Positions 51,948-60,529 of a DNA stretch of 64,000 nucleotides are shown here, one piece after another; the first letter of the stretch is position 1; every line of letters begins with the position of its first letter. The notes beneath the pieces were generated by a model. It was not told the DNA's origin. It did no database searches and worked only from the letters and a program-made list of their open reading frames with translations. Location: contig NZ_JABFOE010000007.1 in NCBI RefSeq assembly GCF_013116745.1, forward strand, positions 62,001-126,000, read 5' to 3'. The stretch is from Arthrobacter sp. 260. GTDB taxonomy: Bacteria; Actinomycetota; Actinomycetes; Actinomycetales; Micrococcaceae. The position numbers were made by a program, and so were the translations under genes.

Positions 51948-52520
51948 TCACTGTTCGCCAGCAGGGCGGCTGTCGGGCGGCGTCAGGCTTCGATGGTCTC
52001 TTTCGGCGAGCCGCCGGAGTTCGCGGAGTTGCTTGCGCATCATCACCAGGTCTCCCCAGGCGAGGGCGCTCTGGCGAAGGCCATCCAGCGGACCGGTGGG
52101 CAGCGGCACCGACAGCCTCACGACCAGCCGTGAACTACTCTCGACGGGCTCCACCAGGTACTCGATAATCAGCCGGCCGAAGATGCGTTCCGCGCGGGCG
52201 GAGCTGAACCGGAGGGTGAACGACCGCGCCGGATCAACCGACACCACTGTGAAGATCCGCATGACTGTGTCCCCTGGGCGAAGGTCGATCAGCGCCGGAT
52301 CGAGAACCTGCGGACTGCGATGGCCCCAGTTGTCGATCAGGTCGTAGCTATACGGGGCCCGGCGAAGCTGCGTTGTCCAGGCGAACACCAGATCGGGGGA
52401 GCTGGCAACGTCCACAGCGCGAACCCAGCACTGCCGCGAGGCGGCACCGCTGGCGAGGGCCCCTGACACACGCGCTGGGCTGGGGTCAATCCAGAGCCAG
52501 GGTAATGCGGAGGTGATCAT
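51948..52520 (-). CDS. SRPBCC/START-like domain protein
   Basis: A 190-residue protein. RAVDVASSPDLVFAWTTQLRRAPYSYDLIDNWG and LRPGDTVMRIFTVV followed by the long C-terminal helix (LDGLRQSALAWGDLVMMRKQLRELRR) are typical of SRPBCC small-ligand-binding folds. Function unknown. GACGAT then AGGGAG then ATG matches the leaderless layout. Confidence 0.8.
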   Translation of the reverse strand: MITSALPWLWIDPSPARVSGALASGAASRQCWVRAVDVASSPDLVFAWTTQLRRAPYSYDLIDNWGHRSPQVLDPALIDLRPGDTVMRIFTVVSVDPARSFTLRFSSARAERIFGRLIIEYLVEPVESSSRLVVRLSVPLPTGPLDGLRQSALAWGDLVMMRKQLRELRRLAERDHRSLTPPDSRPAGEQ

Positions 52521-52623
52521 CTCCCTATCGTCCCGGACTTCCGCTGATGCCGCGAGTACCGGACGACGGCGTCGTCAGGGACAACGAGTTGACTGGCCCA
52601 CCGTGCCGGGGCACGCTAGGGGC

Positions 52624-52635
52624 ATGTGGAACTAG
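52624..52635 (+). promoter_or_regulatory. Possible three-codon leader ORF and promoter of the ABC-F gene
   Basis: CACGCT (52612-52617) then 6 nt then ATG TGG AAC TAG (52624-52635) has the same layout as the leaderless starts elsewhere in this window but opens only a Met-Trp-Asn peptide. The ABC-F gene starts 92 bp downstream. Upstream mini-ORFs commonly control antibiotic-resistance ABC-F genes by attenuation. Confidence 0.35.
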
Positions 52636-52727
52636 CCGTGCACCCGCCCGTCCCGTGGTGCCAACCGTGCGCCATGACAATGACGCGCCGTCCCACCGCC
52701 ACCCCTTCCACACTGCGAGGAACCCCC

Positions 52728-54353
52728 GTGAGCGAACACGTAGAGCTATCCGAGGTATCCCATGGCTACGGCGATCGCCTGCTGCTGGATCACGTCAACC
52801 TGAGCATCGGCCGCGGAGAGCGCGTCGCGGTGGTCGGTGAGAACGGTGCCGGGAAGTCCACTCTCCTGCGGCTCATCGCGGGGCTGGAGCCCCCCGACGG
52901 CGGGCAGGTCTCCGTGCACGGGGCGGTCGGGCACCTGCCGCAGACTCTGGACCATGCGCCGACCGACACGGTGCAGACAGTCATCGATACGGCGCTGGCC
53001 AGGATCCGCGCCATCGAGGCTGAGCTGCGGACCCGGGAGGCGGCACTGGCCGTCGCCGATTCCGGAGAGCTGGAGCGCTATGGCGCAGCCCGGTCCGCCT
53101 ACGACCTCCATGATGGCTACGCCGTCGATTCACGTGTCGATGCTGCCCTCAGCCAGCTCCGGCTGGGGGGTCTGCAGCGGGACCGTACCCTCGACACGCT
53201 GTCCGGTGGGGAACAGGAACGGCTGGCGCTGGCTTGCCTGCTCGCGGTTCCCGCCGCCATCCTGCTGCTGGATGAACCGACCAACCATCTCGACGACGAC
53301 GCCGTGGCCTGGCTGGAACGGGAACTCGCCGCCCATCGGGGCGCCGTCGTCGCGATTTCCCATGACCGTTCGTTCCTCCGGACTTTCGCCACGACAATCA
53401 TCGAGGTCGACGGCGACCGGCGGGAGCTGCGCCGCTACGGCGACGGGTACAACGGGTATCTGCTGGCCAAGGCCGCCGAGCGGCGCCGCTGGGAACAGGA
53501 GTACCAGCAGTGGATGGACGCCAAGGAAACCGAACGGGCCAAGGCCGCAGCGGTCGAGGGCCGGATGGGTTACGGCAGGCGACGTGACCGGGACAAGATG
53601 GGCTACGACTTCAAGCAGGGAACGGTCCAGGAAGCCATCACCAGCCAGAAACGCAACGCTCTGGAACGCCTGCGCCGGCTCCAGGAACACCCGGTGGACC
53701 GGCCGCCGAAGCCACTGACGCTCTCGGCGCAGTTCGGAGGCCAGTCCCTCACAGGTACTGTGCTCGAACTGGACAATGCGGCAGTAGCAGACCGACTCGC
53801 CGTGGAGACCCTGGCTGTCGGGGCGGGGGATAACCTTTTGGTCACCGGACCCAACGGCGCGGGCAAAACCACGTTGCTCGATGTGATGGCCGGGGTGTGT
53901 CCCGTGGACCGGGGTACCCTCGTCCAGCGCGGACGACTGGGGTACCTTCCCCAGGAACTGCGTCCACCCCGGAAACCGTCGATGCGTCTGCTGCCGGCCT
54001 TCGCCTCGGGGCTCGTGGGGGATCTGGAGGAGCATGCGGATCGTCTGCTGAACCTTGGCCTGTTCCGCACAGCCGACCTCCTGGTCCCGGTGGGATCCTT
54101 GTCCGCCGGGCAATACCGGAGGCTCGCGCTGGCCCGCCTGCTGGTGGGACGCTGTGACGTCATCCTGTTCGATGAGCCGACGAACCATTTGGCGCCGGTC
54201 CTGGTGGGGGAACTTGAGGAGGCCCTGGCCGGCTACGGAGGGACCCTGGTGATCGCCAGCCACGACCGCGAGCTGCGCCGGTGGTTCTCGACTCTCCCGG
54301 CGGGGCGCGAGTTGCGGCTGGAGGCCGGGCAGGTGGTTGGGTCGCCCCGCTAG
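52728..54353 (+). CDS. ABC-F ribosomal protection protein (antibiotic-resistance type)
   Basis: A 541-residue cytoplasmic protein with two ABC domains and no membrane part. The first has GENGAGKST (37-45), LSGGEQ (158-163), LLDEPTNHLD; the second GPNGAGKTT, the altered signature LSAGQ (458-462) and FDEPTNHLAP. The interdomain linker (about 245-330), rich in Arg/Lys with KMGYDFKQGTVQEAITSQKRN, resembles macrolide-producer proteins such as TlrC/OleB/CarA. These displace drugs from the ribosome P-site region. GTG start is chosen for GAGGA 6 nt upstream; ATG 52674 and GTG 52626 are in frame. Confidence 0.85.
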   Translation: MSEHVELSEVSHGYGDRLLLDHVNLSIGRGERVAVVGENGAGKSTLLRLIAGLEPPDGGQVSVHGAVGHLPQTLDHAPTDTVQTVIDTALARIRAIEAELRTREAALAVADSGELERYGAARSAYDLHDGYAVDSRVDAALSQLRLGGLQRDRTLDTLSGGEQERLALACLLAVPAAILLLDEPTNHLDDDAVAWLERELAAHRGAVVAISHDRSFLRTFATTIIEVDGDRRELRRYGDGYNGYLLAKAAERRRWEQEYQQWMDAKETERAKAAAVEGRMGYGRRRDRDKMGYDFKQGTVQEAITSQKRNALERLRRLQEHPVDRPPKPLTLSAQFGGQSLTGTVLELDNAAVADRLAVETLAVGAGDNLLVTGPNGAGKTTLLDVMAGVCPVDRGTLVQRGRLGYLPQELRPPRKPSMRLLPAFASGLVGDLEEHADRLLNLGLFRTADLLVPVGSLSAGQYRRLALARLLVGRCDVILFDEPTNHLAPVLVGELEEALAGYGGTLVIASHDRELRRWFSTLPAGRELRLEAGQVVGSPR

Positions 54354-54366
54354 GCTCTGGTCGCTT

Positions 54367-54432
54367 AGGAAAGTGCAGCACCTGCAGGCGAGCGGTGCCG
54401 CATCAGCGCACGTGTAGGGGAGCCACTTTCCT
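54367..54432 (+). terminator. Long inverted repeat after the ABC-F gene
   Basis: AGGAAAGTG (54367-54375) and CACTTTCCT (54424-54432) form a 9-bp stem enclosing GCACC/GGTGC. It lies just beyond the ABC-F stop and before the paa promoter, and could act as a terminator. Confidence 0.45.
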
Positions 54433-54450
54433 GGGCACGTCTGTAATATA

Positions 54451-54467
54451 GAACGAACGGTCAGTAA
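54451..54467. promoter_or_regulatory. PaaR-like operator in the paaJ promoter
   Basis: GAACGAACGGTCAGTAA; its reverse complement TTACTGACCGTTCGTTC aligns to TTACCGAACGTCCGTTC upstream of paaZ (63364-63380), 14 of 17 identical. It overlaps a -10-like TAATAT (54444-54449), the right place for repression by a TetR-type PaaR. Confidence 0.7.
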
Positions 54468-54517
54468 TTGAGCTGCCCGAAGGACTAACCTAATCGCTGA
54501 TGATTCTGGAGGCAGGC

Positions 54518-55726
54518 ATGGCCGAGGCATTTCTGGTCGGCGGGGTTCGCACCCCGGTAGGACGCTACGGCGGGGCCCTTTCAGGAGTCCGGCCTGACGA
54601 CCTGGCGGCACTGGCGATCCGCGAAGCCGTAGCCCGCGCGGGAATCGACCCCGGGGAAATCGACGAGGTGATCCTCGGCAACGCCAACGGAGCCGGTGAG
54701 GAGAACCGCAACGTCGCTCGAATGGCGTCCCTGCTCGCCGGTTTGCCGGATACGGTTCCCGGCATCACCGTCAACCGGCTCTGCGCGTCTGGCCTGTCAG
54801 CGATCATCATGGCCTCCCACATGATCAAGTCCGGGGCGGCAGATATCGTCGTCGCGGGTGGCGTGGAATCCATGAGCCGTGCCCCCTGGGTGATGGAGAA
54901 GCCCGCCAAGGCCTTCGCCAAGCCGGGCGATGTCTTCGATACCTCCATCGGGTGGCGCTTCACCAACCCGATCTTCGCGGCGCAGGACAAGACCACCTAC
55001 TCCATGCCGGAAACGGCCGAAGAGCTGGCCTCGGTCGACGGGATCACCCGCGACGAAGCCGATGCCTTCGCCCTGCGGTCCCACCAGCGCGCGCTCGCCG
55101 CCATCGAAGCGGGCCACTTCCGTGACGAGATCGTGCCGGTGCCGACCCGTGCGGGCAAACGCGAGATCACCGTCGACACCGACGAGGGGCCCCGCGCCGA
55201 CACCACCCTGGACGTGCTCGCAGGCCTCCGCCCGGTCGTCAGGCGCGACGGCGTGGTGACAGCCGGTAACTCCAGCTCCCTGAACGACGGCGCCTCCGCC
55301 GTCGTCGTCGCTTCGGAAGCGGCAGTCAACCGGCTGGGACTCGCCGCCCGCGCCCGCATCCTTGATGGCGCATCGGCGGGCGTGCCGCCAGCGATCATGG
55401 GCATCGGCCCGGTCCCCGCCACCCAGAAGGTGCTCCAGCGCACCGGCCTGGGCATCGGTGACCTCAGCGCCGTCGAACTCAACGAAGCCTTCGCCACCCA
55501 GTCGATCGCCTGCATCCGCCGGCTGGGCCTCGACGAGGAGTTGGTAAACCGGGATGGCGGAGCGATTGCCCTCGGCCATCCCCTGGGCTCCTCCGGGTCC
55601 CGCCTCGCGATCACCCTGCTGGGTCGCCTTGAACGGGAGGCACGCGGCGAGGGCCGCGCGATCGGACTGGCCACCATGTGCGTCGGCGTGGGGCAGGGCA
55701 CGGCAATGCTGCTGGAGCGCGTCTAG
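54518..55726 (+). CDS. paaJ: Acetyl-CoA acyltransferase (thiolase), phenylacetate pathway type
   Basis: A 402-residue thiolase. The acyl-accepting Cys89 is in NRLCASGL, NEAFATQ and GGAIALGHPLGSSG hold the catalytic His, and MCVGVGQG has the second Cys. In the phenylacetate pathway this enzyme cleaves 3-oxo-5,6-dehydrosuberyl-CoA and 3-oxoadipyl-CoA. I start at MAEAF with GGAGG 5 nt upstream, not at 54500. Its TAG overlaps the next GTG; three paa genes form one operon. Confidence 0.9.
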   Translation: MAEAFLVGGVRTPVGRYGGALSGVRPDDLAALAIREAVARAGIDPGEIDEVILGNANGAGEENRNVARMASLLAGLPDTVPGITVNRLCASGLSAIIMASHMIKSGAADIVVAGGVESMSRAPWVMEKPAKAFAKPGDVFDTSIGWRFTNPIFAAQDKTTYSMPETAEELASVDGITRDEADAFALRSHQRALAAIEAGHFRDEIVPVPTRAGKREITVDTDEGPRADTTLDVLAGLRPVVRRDGVVTAGNSSSLNDGASAVVVASEAAVNRLGLAARARILDGASAGVPPAIMGIGPVPATQKVLQRTGLGIGDLSAVELNEAFATQSIACIRRLGLDEELVNRDGGAIALGHPLGSSGSRLAITLLGRLEREARGEGRAIGLATMCVGVGQGTAMLLERV

Positions 55727-56469
55727 TGGACGGGTTCAGCACCCTCAAGGTGAGCGACGACGGCGACCGACTCACCGTCCAGCTACACCGGCCGGAGGTC
55801 CGCAACGCCATCGACCAGGTCATGGTCGATGAGCTCCATGAAGTCTGCGATCTCCTGGAGAAGCAGCCCCGCGTCCTGATCCTGGCCGGGAGCAACGGCG
55901 TGTTTGCGTCAGGGGCGGACATTGCCCAACTGCGCGAGCGACGCCGGGACGATGCCCTCGCCGGCATCAACTCCACCTTGTTCGCCCGGATCGCCCGGTT
56001 GCCCATGCCCGTGATCGCGGCCCTCGACGGGTACGCGCTTGGGGGAGGCGCCGAGCTCGCCTACGCAGCCGATTTCAGGATTGGTACGCCCAGCCTGAAG
56101 ATTGGCAACCCTGAGACCGGCCTGGGTATCCTCGCCGCCGCCGGAGCCACCTGGCGGCTCCGTGAACTCGTCGGCGAGCCGCTTGCCAAGGAGATCCTGC
56201 TCGCGGGCCGGATCCTGGGAGCCGACGAAGCGCTCGGCGTCCGGCTCATCACCGAGATCCACGAGCCGGACGCCTTACTCCCTGCCGCGAACGCGCTCGC
56301 CGGCCGGATCGGACGACAGGATCCCCTGGCCGTCCGGATCACCAAGTCCGTATTCCATGCCCCGCCCGAAGCCCACCCGGTTATCGACCAGTTGGCCCAG
56401 GGAATATTGTTCGAATCCGAGGCGAAGTTCGACCGGATGCAGGCGTTCCTCGACAGGAAAAAGAAATGA
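55726..56469 (+). CDS. paaF: Enoyl-CoA hydratase, phenylacetate pathway type
   Basis: A 247-residue crotonase. RPEVRNAIDQVMVDEL, GVFASGADIAQL and IAALDGYALGGGAELAYAAD supply the oxyanion hole, and GNPETGLGILAAAG the active-site glutamate region. It would hydrate 2,3-didehydroadipyl-CoA. GTG start shares a base with the paaJ stop; the stop overlaps paaH (ATGA). Assignment to PaaF rather than PaaG rests on the gene order. Confidence 0.82.
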   Translation: MDGFSTLKVSDDGDRLTVQLHRPEVRNAIDQVMVDELHEVCDLLEKQPRVLILAGSNGVFASGADIAQLRERRRDDALAGINSTLFARIARLPMPVIAALDGYALGGGAELAYAADFRIGTPSLKIGNPETGLGILAAAGATWRLRELVGEPLAKEILLAGRILGADEALGVRLITEIHEPDALLPAANALAGRIGRQDPLAVRITKSVFHAPPEAHPVIDQLAQGILFESEAKFDRMQAFLDRKKK

Positions 56470-57329
56470 CCACATCGATTGAAATCCCTGAGACGGTCGG
56501 CGTCCTGGGCGGCGGTCGGATGGGGGCGGGCATCGCCCACGCGTTCTGCACCGCGGGCGCGACGGTAGTCGTCGTCGAACGCGACGGCGACGCCGCCGAA
56601 GCAGCCCTCCAACGCATCCTGGACGCGCTCGGCAAGAGCGTGCAGCGCGGGACAACCACTGAGTCCCTCGACAGTCTTTCGGCGCGGGTGTCCGTCTCCG
56701 TTGACTACGCCGCGTTCGAGGCCTGCGGGTTGGTAGTTGAGGCGGTTCCTGAGGACGCCGGACTGAAGGCAACGGCCCTGACGGCCGTGGAGGACCGGTT
56801 GGCTCCCACCGCGTGGCTGGCCACCAACACCTCGTCCCTGTCAGTCAGCGGACTGGCCGAGAAGCTGCAGCGCCCCGATCGCTTCTGCGGCCTGCACTTC
56901 TTCAACCCGGTGCCCGCCTCAACACTGATCGAGGTGGTCCTGGCTCGGCAGACATCGGACGAGCTGGCCGCCGCAGCCCGGGGCTGGGTGGAGCAACTCG
57001 GGAAAACCCCGGTGGTGGTCAACGACGCGCCGGGTTTTGCGAGCTCGCGGCTGGGTGTCGCGATTGCCCTGGAAGCGATGAGGATGGTCGAGGATGGAGT
57101 CGCCTCGGCCGAGGACATCGACACCGCGATGGTGTTGGGCTACAAACACCCGGTCGGTCCGCTGCGGACCACCGACCTCGTGGGGCTCGACGTGCGGCTC
57201 GGCATCGCCGAATACCTGGAGTCGACGCTGGGGGAGCGGTTCGCCCCGCCGCAGTTGCTCAGGGACAAGGTGGCCCGCGGAGAGCTGGGCCGAAAATCGG
57301 GCAAGGGCTTCTTCGACTGGACTGGGTAG
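56466..57329 (+). CDS. paaH: 3-Hydroxyacyl-CoA dehydrogenase
   Basis: A 287-residue NAD-dependent dehydrogenase of standard short length. VGVLGGGRMGAGIAHAFCTAG is the Rossmann loop, ATNTSSLSVSGLA and GLHFFNPVPASTLIEVV hold the catalytic residues, and NDAPGFASSRL the C-terminal domain junction. It oxidises 3-hydroxyadipyl-CoA in phenylacetate breakdown. Overlaps paaF by 4 bp. Confidence 0.9.
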   Translation: MTTSIEIPETVGVLGGGRMGAGIAHAFCTAGATVVVVERDGDAAEAALQRILDALGKSVQRGTTTESLDSLSARVSVSVDYAAFEACGLVVEAVPEDAGLKATALTAVEDRLAPTAWLATNTSSLSVSGLAEKLQRPDRFCGLHFFNPVPASTLIEVVLARQTSDELAAAARGWVEQLGKTPVVVNDAPGFASSRLGVAIALEAMRMVEDGVASAEDIDTAMVLGYKHPVGPLRTTDLVGLDVRLGIAEYLESTLGERFAPPQLLRDKVARGELGRKSGKGFFDWTG

Positions 57330-57335
57330 GTCGGG

Positions 57336-58250
57336 TCAGTCGTTGAGCGTCTGAGTCTCGGGCGCCCGATACCTGGGGCTGGCAGCCGCTTCCAGCTGCC
57401 AGCGCCACGGGGTGCTGACCTTCGCGTTGGCAGCTGCCCTCCGGGAGATCCGCCGCTCACGCACCAGGCGCTGCACGGCGTTCCGCCACTTCTGCTCCAG
57501 TTCCAGCCGGTCCTGGGGGTGGTGGCGGAGCAAGGTTTCGAGGCGGTCAACGGCTTCCCGTTTAGCCCCGTGGATTGCCGCCCTGTAGTCGCCCTCCATC
57601 GTTTTCCGTCCCCTCGCCGGTGACCAATGCCGGGCCGAGGCGTACCCCTTGGCGGCAAGAGCAAGAAGCATCACCACAACCACCAGATTGGAAACCAGCC
57701 ACGGGGTCCAGCCCGCTTCGGCAGCGTCATCACGGAAGGTGGAGAGGTATCCGCCGTACGCCAAACCGACGGCGATAAACGCCACCTGCAGGAGGCTGAA
57801 CCCGGCCAGCTGACGGGTCAGGTCCTTGATCGGGGCCCGGGGGAGCAGCAGGGCGACGATAATGACCGCGACGGCGACATAACCAGAATTGGTGCTCCAC
57901 GTCAGCATGCTTCCCAGGTCGCTGGTGCGGTTGAATCTGGTGGGCAGCAGAACGAAGGCGAAACTTGCCACAGCGAAGAACACCAGGCTGTGGACACTTG
58001 CCACAAGAAGGTCACGTCCAGTCCATCCGCCCCAGCCAGGCCGAAGGGGGGTAGCCGTGGCGACCCGCTCATAATCCCGGCGGGCATCCTGCGTTGCCGA
58101 CAGCAGGTCCTGCCTGATCCGTTCGACGCCCGGCGCAGACACCGGATGCTGGTCCAGTGTCTGCTCCGCCAGGGTTCGCAGCCGATCAAGGTCCTGGTCG
58201 CTGCCAGCGAGGACATTCCTGGCCGGCGTTTTGGGATCGCGGTACTTCAT
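57336..58250 (-). CDS. Uncharacterised membrane protein, paralogue A of a tandem pair
   Basis: A 304-residue protein with no family I recognise. It begins MKYRDPKTPARNVLAGS, then a charged helical region to about 70, four membrane helices (81-103, 123-137, 149-169, 182-202), and a cytoplasmic C-terminal domain with DYRAAIHGAKREAVDRLETL and RISRRAAANA, ending WRWQLE. It aligns without a single gap to the neighbour at 58247-59161, about 41% identical by hand count. ATG at 58250 overlaps that gene's stop (ATGA), so both are cotranscribed. It converges on paaH, 6 bp apart. Confidence 0.8.
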   Translation of the reverse strand: MKYRDPKTPARNVLAGSDQDLDRLRTLAEQTLDQHPVSAPGVERIRQDLLSATQDARRDYERVATATPLRPGWGGWTGRDLLVASVHSLVFFAVASFAFVLLPTRFNRTSDLGSMLTWSTNSGYVAVAVIIVALLLPRAPIKDLTRQLAGFSLLQVAFIAVGLAYGGYLSTFRDDAAEAGWTPWLVSNLVVVVMLLALAAKGYASARHWSPARGRKTMEGDYRAAIHGAKREAVDRLETLLRHHPQDRLELEQKWRNAVQRLVRERRISRRAAANAKVSTPWRWQLEAAASPRYRAPETQTLND

Positions 58251-59161
58251 CGCTGGCTCTCCTGCTCCTCCGGGACCTTGTAATCGGGCTCGGCGACGAG
58301 TTCGAGCTGCCAGCGCCATGCAGTGGTGCGGCTGGCGTGGGCGGCCGCGTTCTTGGAGATCTGCCTCTTGCGCGATGCTGTCTTCACAGCGCTCTGCCAC
58401 TCATGGTCCACGGCTTTCTTTTCCTGGGGATTCCCGTTCATCAGGGTTTCGAGCCGGTCGATGGCTCCACGCTTGACGCCGTGGATTGCAGTGAAGTAGT
58501 CCCGGTCGACGTCCTGGGGTTCCAGCTCCACAGGCTCCTCACGGGACGCAGCGAAGCCCCTGGCGGTGAGCGCCAGGAGCAGCACTGCAGCCACCAGATT
58601 GGCGATCAGCCACGGCGTCCAGTTCGCCTCCGCAGCATCGGCATCAGTCCTCGACCGGTTGAGACCCACGGCGACGCCTACGGCGACGATCAACACCTCA
58701 GCTCCATAGAGCTGCCAGGACTGCCGTCGATAGGTTTTATCCCCTGGTGCCGGAAGCAGCAGGCCGAGGATCACTAAGACGATAGTGATGTAGGCACCGA
58801 CTGTGCTGAACTGGACTAGGTAGGGTAGGTCCAGGTTAAAGCTTTGCCTTGGCGGCAGCAGGACAAAGCCTGCGAAGCCCGCCGCCAGAAAGGTAAGCGC
58901 CTGGATGATCACTGCGAAGATCGCTAGCCCGGACCAGCGTGTGGCTCTCCGGGGCGCGGGAGCCTCGACGTTCGACTGATCCACCACCTGGCGCGCGTCA
59001 GCCGTTTCAGCGAGCAGGTCCATCTTGATCTGCTCGACGCCGTCAGCTACCGCTGGGTGCTTGTCCAGGGCTTCCTGGGACATGGCCTGGATCCGGTACA
59101 GGTCACGTTCGCTGCCCGCCAGGACGTTTTTTGATTCAGTGGTGCGTGCGCGGTACTTCAT
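58247..59161 (-). CDS. Uncharacterised membrane protein, paralogue B of a tandem pair
   Basis: Also 304 residues, same layout: MKYRARTTESKNVLAGSERD, four helices (79-103, 123-137, 151-167, 182-202), then DYFTAIHGVKRGAIDRLETL, ISKNAAAHA and WRWQLE. The most conserved blocks shared with A are NVLAGS, WTPWL plus NLV, AIHG-KR, DRLETL and WRWQLE. It is the first gene of the pair. AAAGG precedes the ATG at 59161; the frame to 59272 has no ribosome binding site. No enzymatic motif is visible. Function unknown. Confidence 0.8.
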   Translation of the reverse strand: MKYRARTTESKNVLAGSERDLYRIQAMSQEALDKHPAVADGVEQIKMDLLAETADARQVVDQSNVEAPAPRRATRWSGLAIFAVIIQALTFLAAGFAGFVLLPPRQSFNLDLPYLVQFSTVGAYITIVLVILGLLLPAPGDKTYRRQSWQLYGAEVLIVAVGVAVGLNRSRTDADAAEANWTPWLIANLVAAVLLLALTARGFAASREEPVELEPQDVDRDYFTAIHGVKRGAIDRLETLMNGNPQEKKAVDHEWQSAVKTASRKRQISKNAAAHASRTTAWRWQLELVAEPDYKVPEEQESQR

Positions 59162-59285
59162 GGTTGGCCTTTGGGGCTCGAGAGATGAAGGGGGAAAGCG
59201 GGCCATAACGAGACCCTTTGGTTTCCCACATGCTACAGCGAACGCCTTGCCAGCGAACGCAAGTTGGGCCATAGTGGCAATCCAC

Positions 59286-59330
59286 TGACGGCTCAGGTTG
59301 AGGAGCCGTCACACCCGGTGAGGTGTTTTA
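59286..59330 (+). promoter_or_regulatory. Tandem hairpins in the methyltransferase leader (attenuator-like)
   Basis: TGACGGCTC (59286-59294) pairs with GAGCCGTCA (59303-59311); directly after, ACACC (59311-59315) pairs with GGTGT (59322-59326), followed by TTTT and then GGGAGG of the ribosome binding site. The second hairpin with its T-run looks like a small terminator placed before the start codon. Confidence 0.5.
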
Positions 59331-59343
59331 AGGGAGGCACCCT

Positions 59344-60468
59344 TTGAGCGAGGCCAGCCAACAATCACAGGATCACGAGCACACCACTCCTACTGCAGAG
59401 ACGATGGCCCAGCGTGTGCTCGATGCCTCCCTGGGCATGGTCGACGCGCTCGCCATCCATCTGGGCGACCGCCTGGGATGGTACCGGCAGTTGCGGGATG
59501 GTGGGCCCGCGACCGCCGCCGAGCTGGCCCAGCGATCCGGCACGAACGAGCGGTACACCCGGGAATGGTTGGAGCAGCAGGCAGTTACCGGGATCCTCGC
59601 CGTTGCGCCCGGGCCGGTGGACGGCGTCGACGCCGCGGCGCGCGAGCGGAAGTTCTCCATCCCCCCGGGTGCGGCGGAGGTGCTCACCGATGAGGGAAGT
59701 CTGAACTATCTTGCCCCGCTGGCCCGGATGTTTGCTGGGGCCGCAGTGCAACTCCCATCCCTGCTCCACGCCTATCGGACCGGAGGCGGTGTGGGGTGGT
59801 CAGACTTTGGTGCTGACGCCCGGGAGTCGCAGGCCGACATGAATCGCCCCTGGTTCGAGTCCGCCCTCCCCGGCGCGTTGGAGGGGATCGAGCACCTGGA
59901 TGCGCAGTTACGTCGACCCGGCGCCCGGATAGCCGATGTGGGCGCCGGAGGGGGGTGGTCGAGCATCGCCCTGGCCCGCACCTATCCGAACGCGACGGTG
60001 GAGGGATTCGACGTCGACCCTGCGTCAGTGAAGCTGGCGACCGCCAATGCCGCGCACGCGGGTGTGCAGGACCGGGTCATCTTCTGGGAGGCGGACGCCA
60101 AGGTGATCCCCGCGGCGTCGTACGACGCCGTGTTCGCCTTCGAATGTATCCACGACCTTCCCCACCCGGTGGAAGTCCTCGCCGCGGCCCGGCAGGCCCT
60201 CGCCCCGCACGGAACGGTGATTGTCATGGACGAGGCCGTCGCAGACACCTTCACCGCACCGGGAGATGAACTGGAGCGGCTGATGTACGGGTTCAGCCTG
60301 CTTATCTGCCTGCCCGACGGCATGTCACACCCACTCAGCACCGCCACCGGGACGGTGATGCGCCCCGACGTCCTGCACGCGTATGCGGTGGCAGCCGGGT
60401 TCTCCGACATCAGGACGCTGCCGATCGAGAACTTCGGATTCTGGCGGTTCTACGAGCTGCTCCGTTAG
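59344..60468 (+). CDS. SAM-dependent methyltransferase with N-terminal winged helix
   Basis: A 374-residue protein of the Rv2258c-like type: an N-terminal helical/winged-helix region (ATAAELAQRSGTNERYTREWLEQQ), then a class I methyltransferase domain with IADVGAGGGWSSIALARTYP, FDVDPAS and CIHDLPHP. Substrate unknown; the family often acts on small hydrophobic or aromatic acceptors. TTG start with GGGAGG 6 nt upstream; no ATG fits better. Two hairpins precede it. Confidence 0.87.
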   Translation: MSEASQQSQDHEHTTPTAETMAQRVLDASLGMVDALAIHLGDRLGWYRQLRDGGPATAAELAQRSGTNERYTREWLEQQAVTGILAVAPGPVDGVDAAARERKFSIPPGAAEVLTDEGSLNYLAPLARMFAGAAVQLPSLLHAYRTGGGVGWSDFGADARESQADMNRPWFESALPGALEGIEHLDAQLRRPGARIADVGAGGGWSSIALARTYPNATVEGFDVDPASVKLATANAAHAGVQDRVIFWEADAKVIPAASYDAVFAFECIHDLPHPVEVLAAARQALAPHGTVIVMDEAVADTFTAPGDELERLMYGFSLLICLPDGMSHPLSTATGTVMRPDVLHAYAVAAGFSDIRTLPIENFGFWRFYELLR

Positions 60469-60529
60469 ACGGGTTCCACGCAACGCCCGGTCCCGATCAG
60501 CCCACAGTCTTGTCAGCGGTGCGGCCCGT

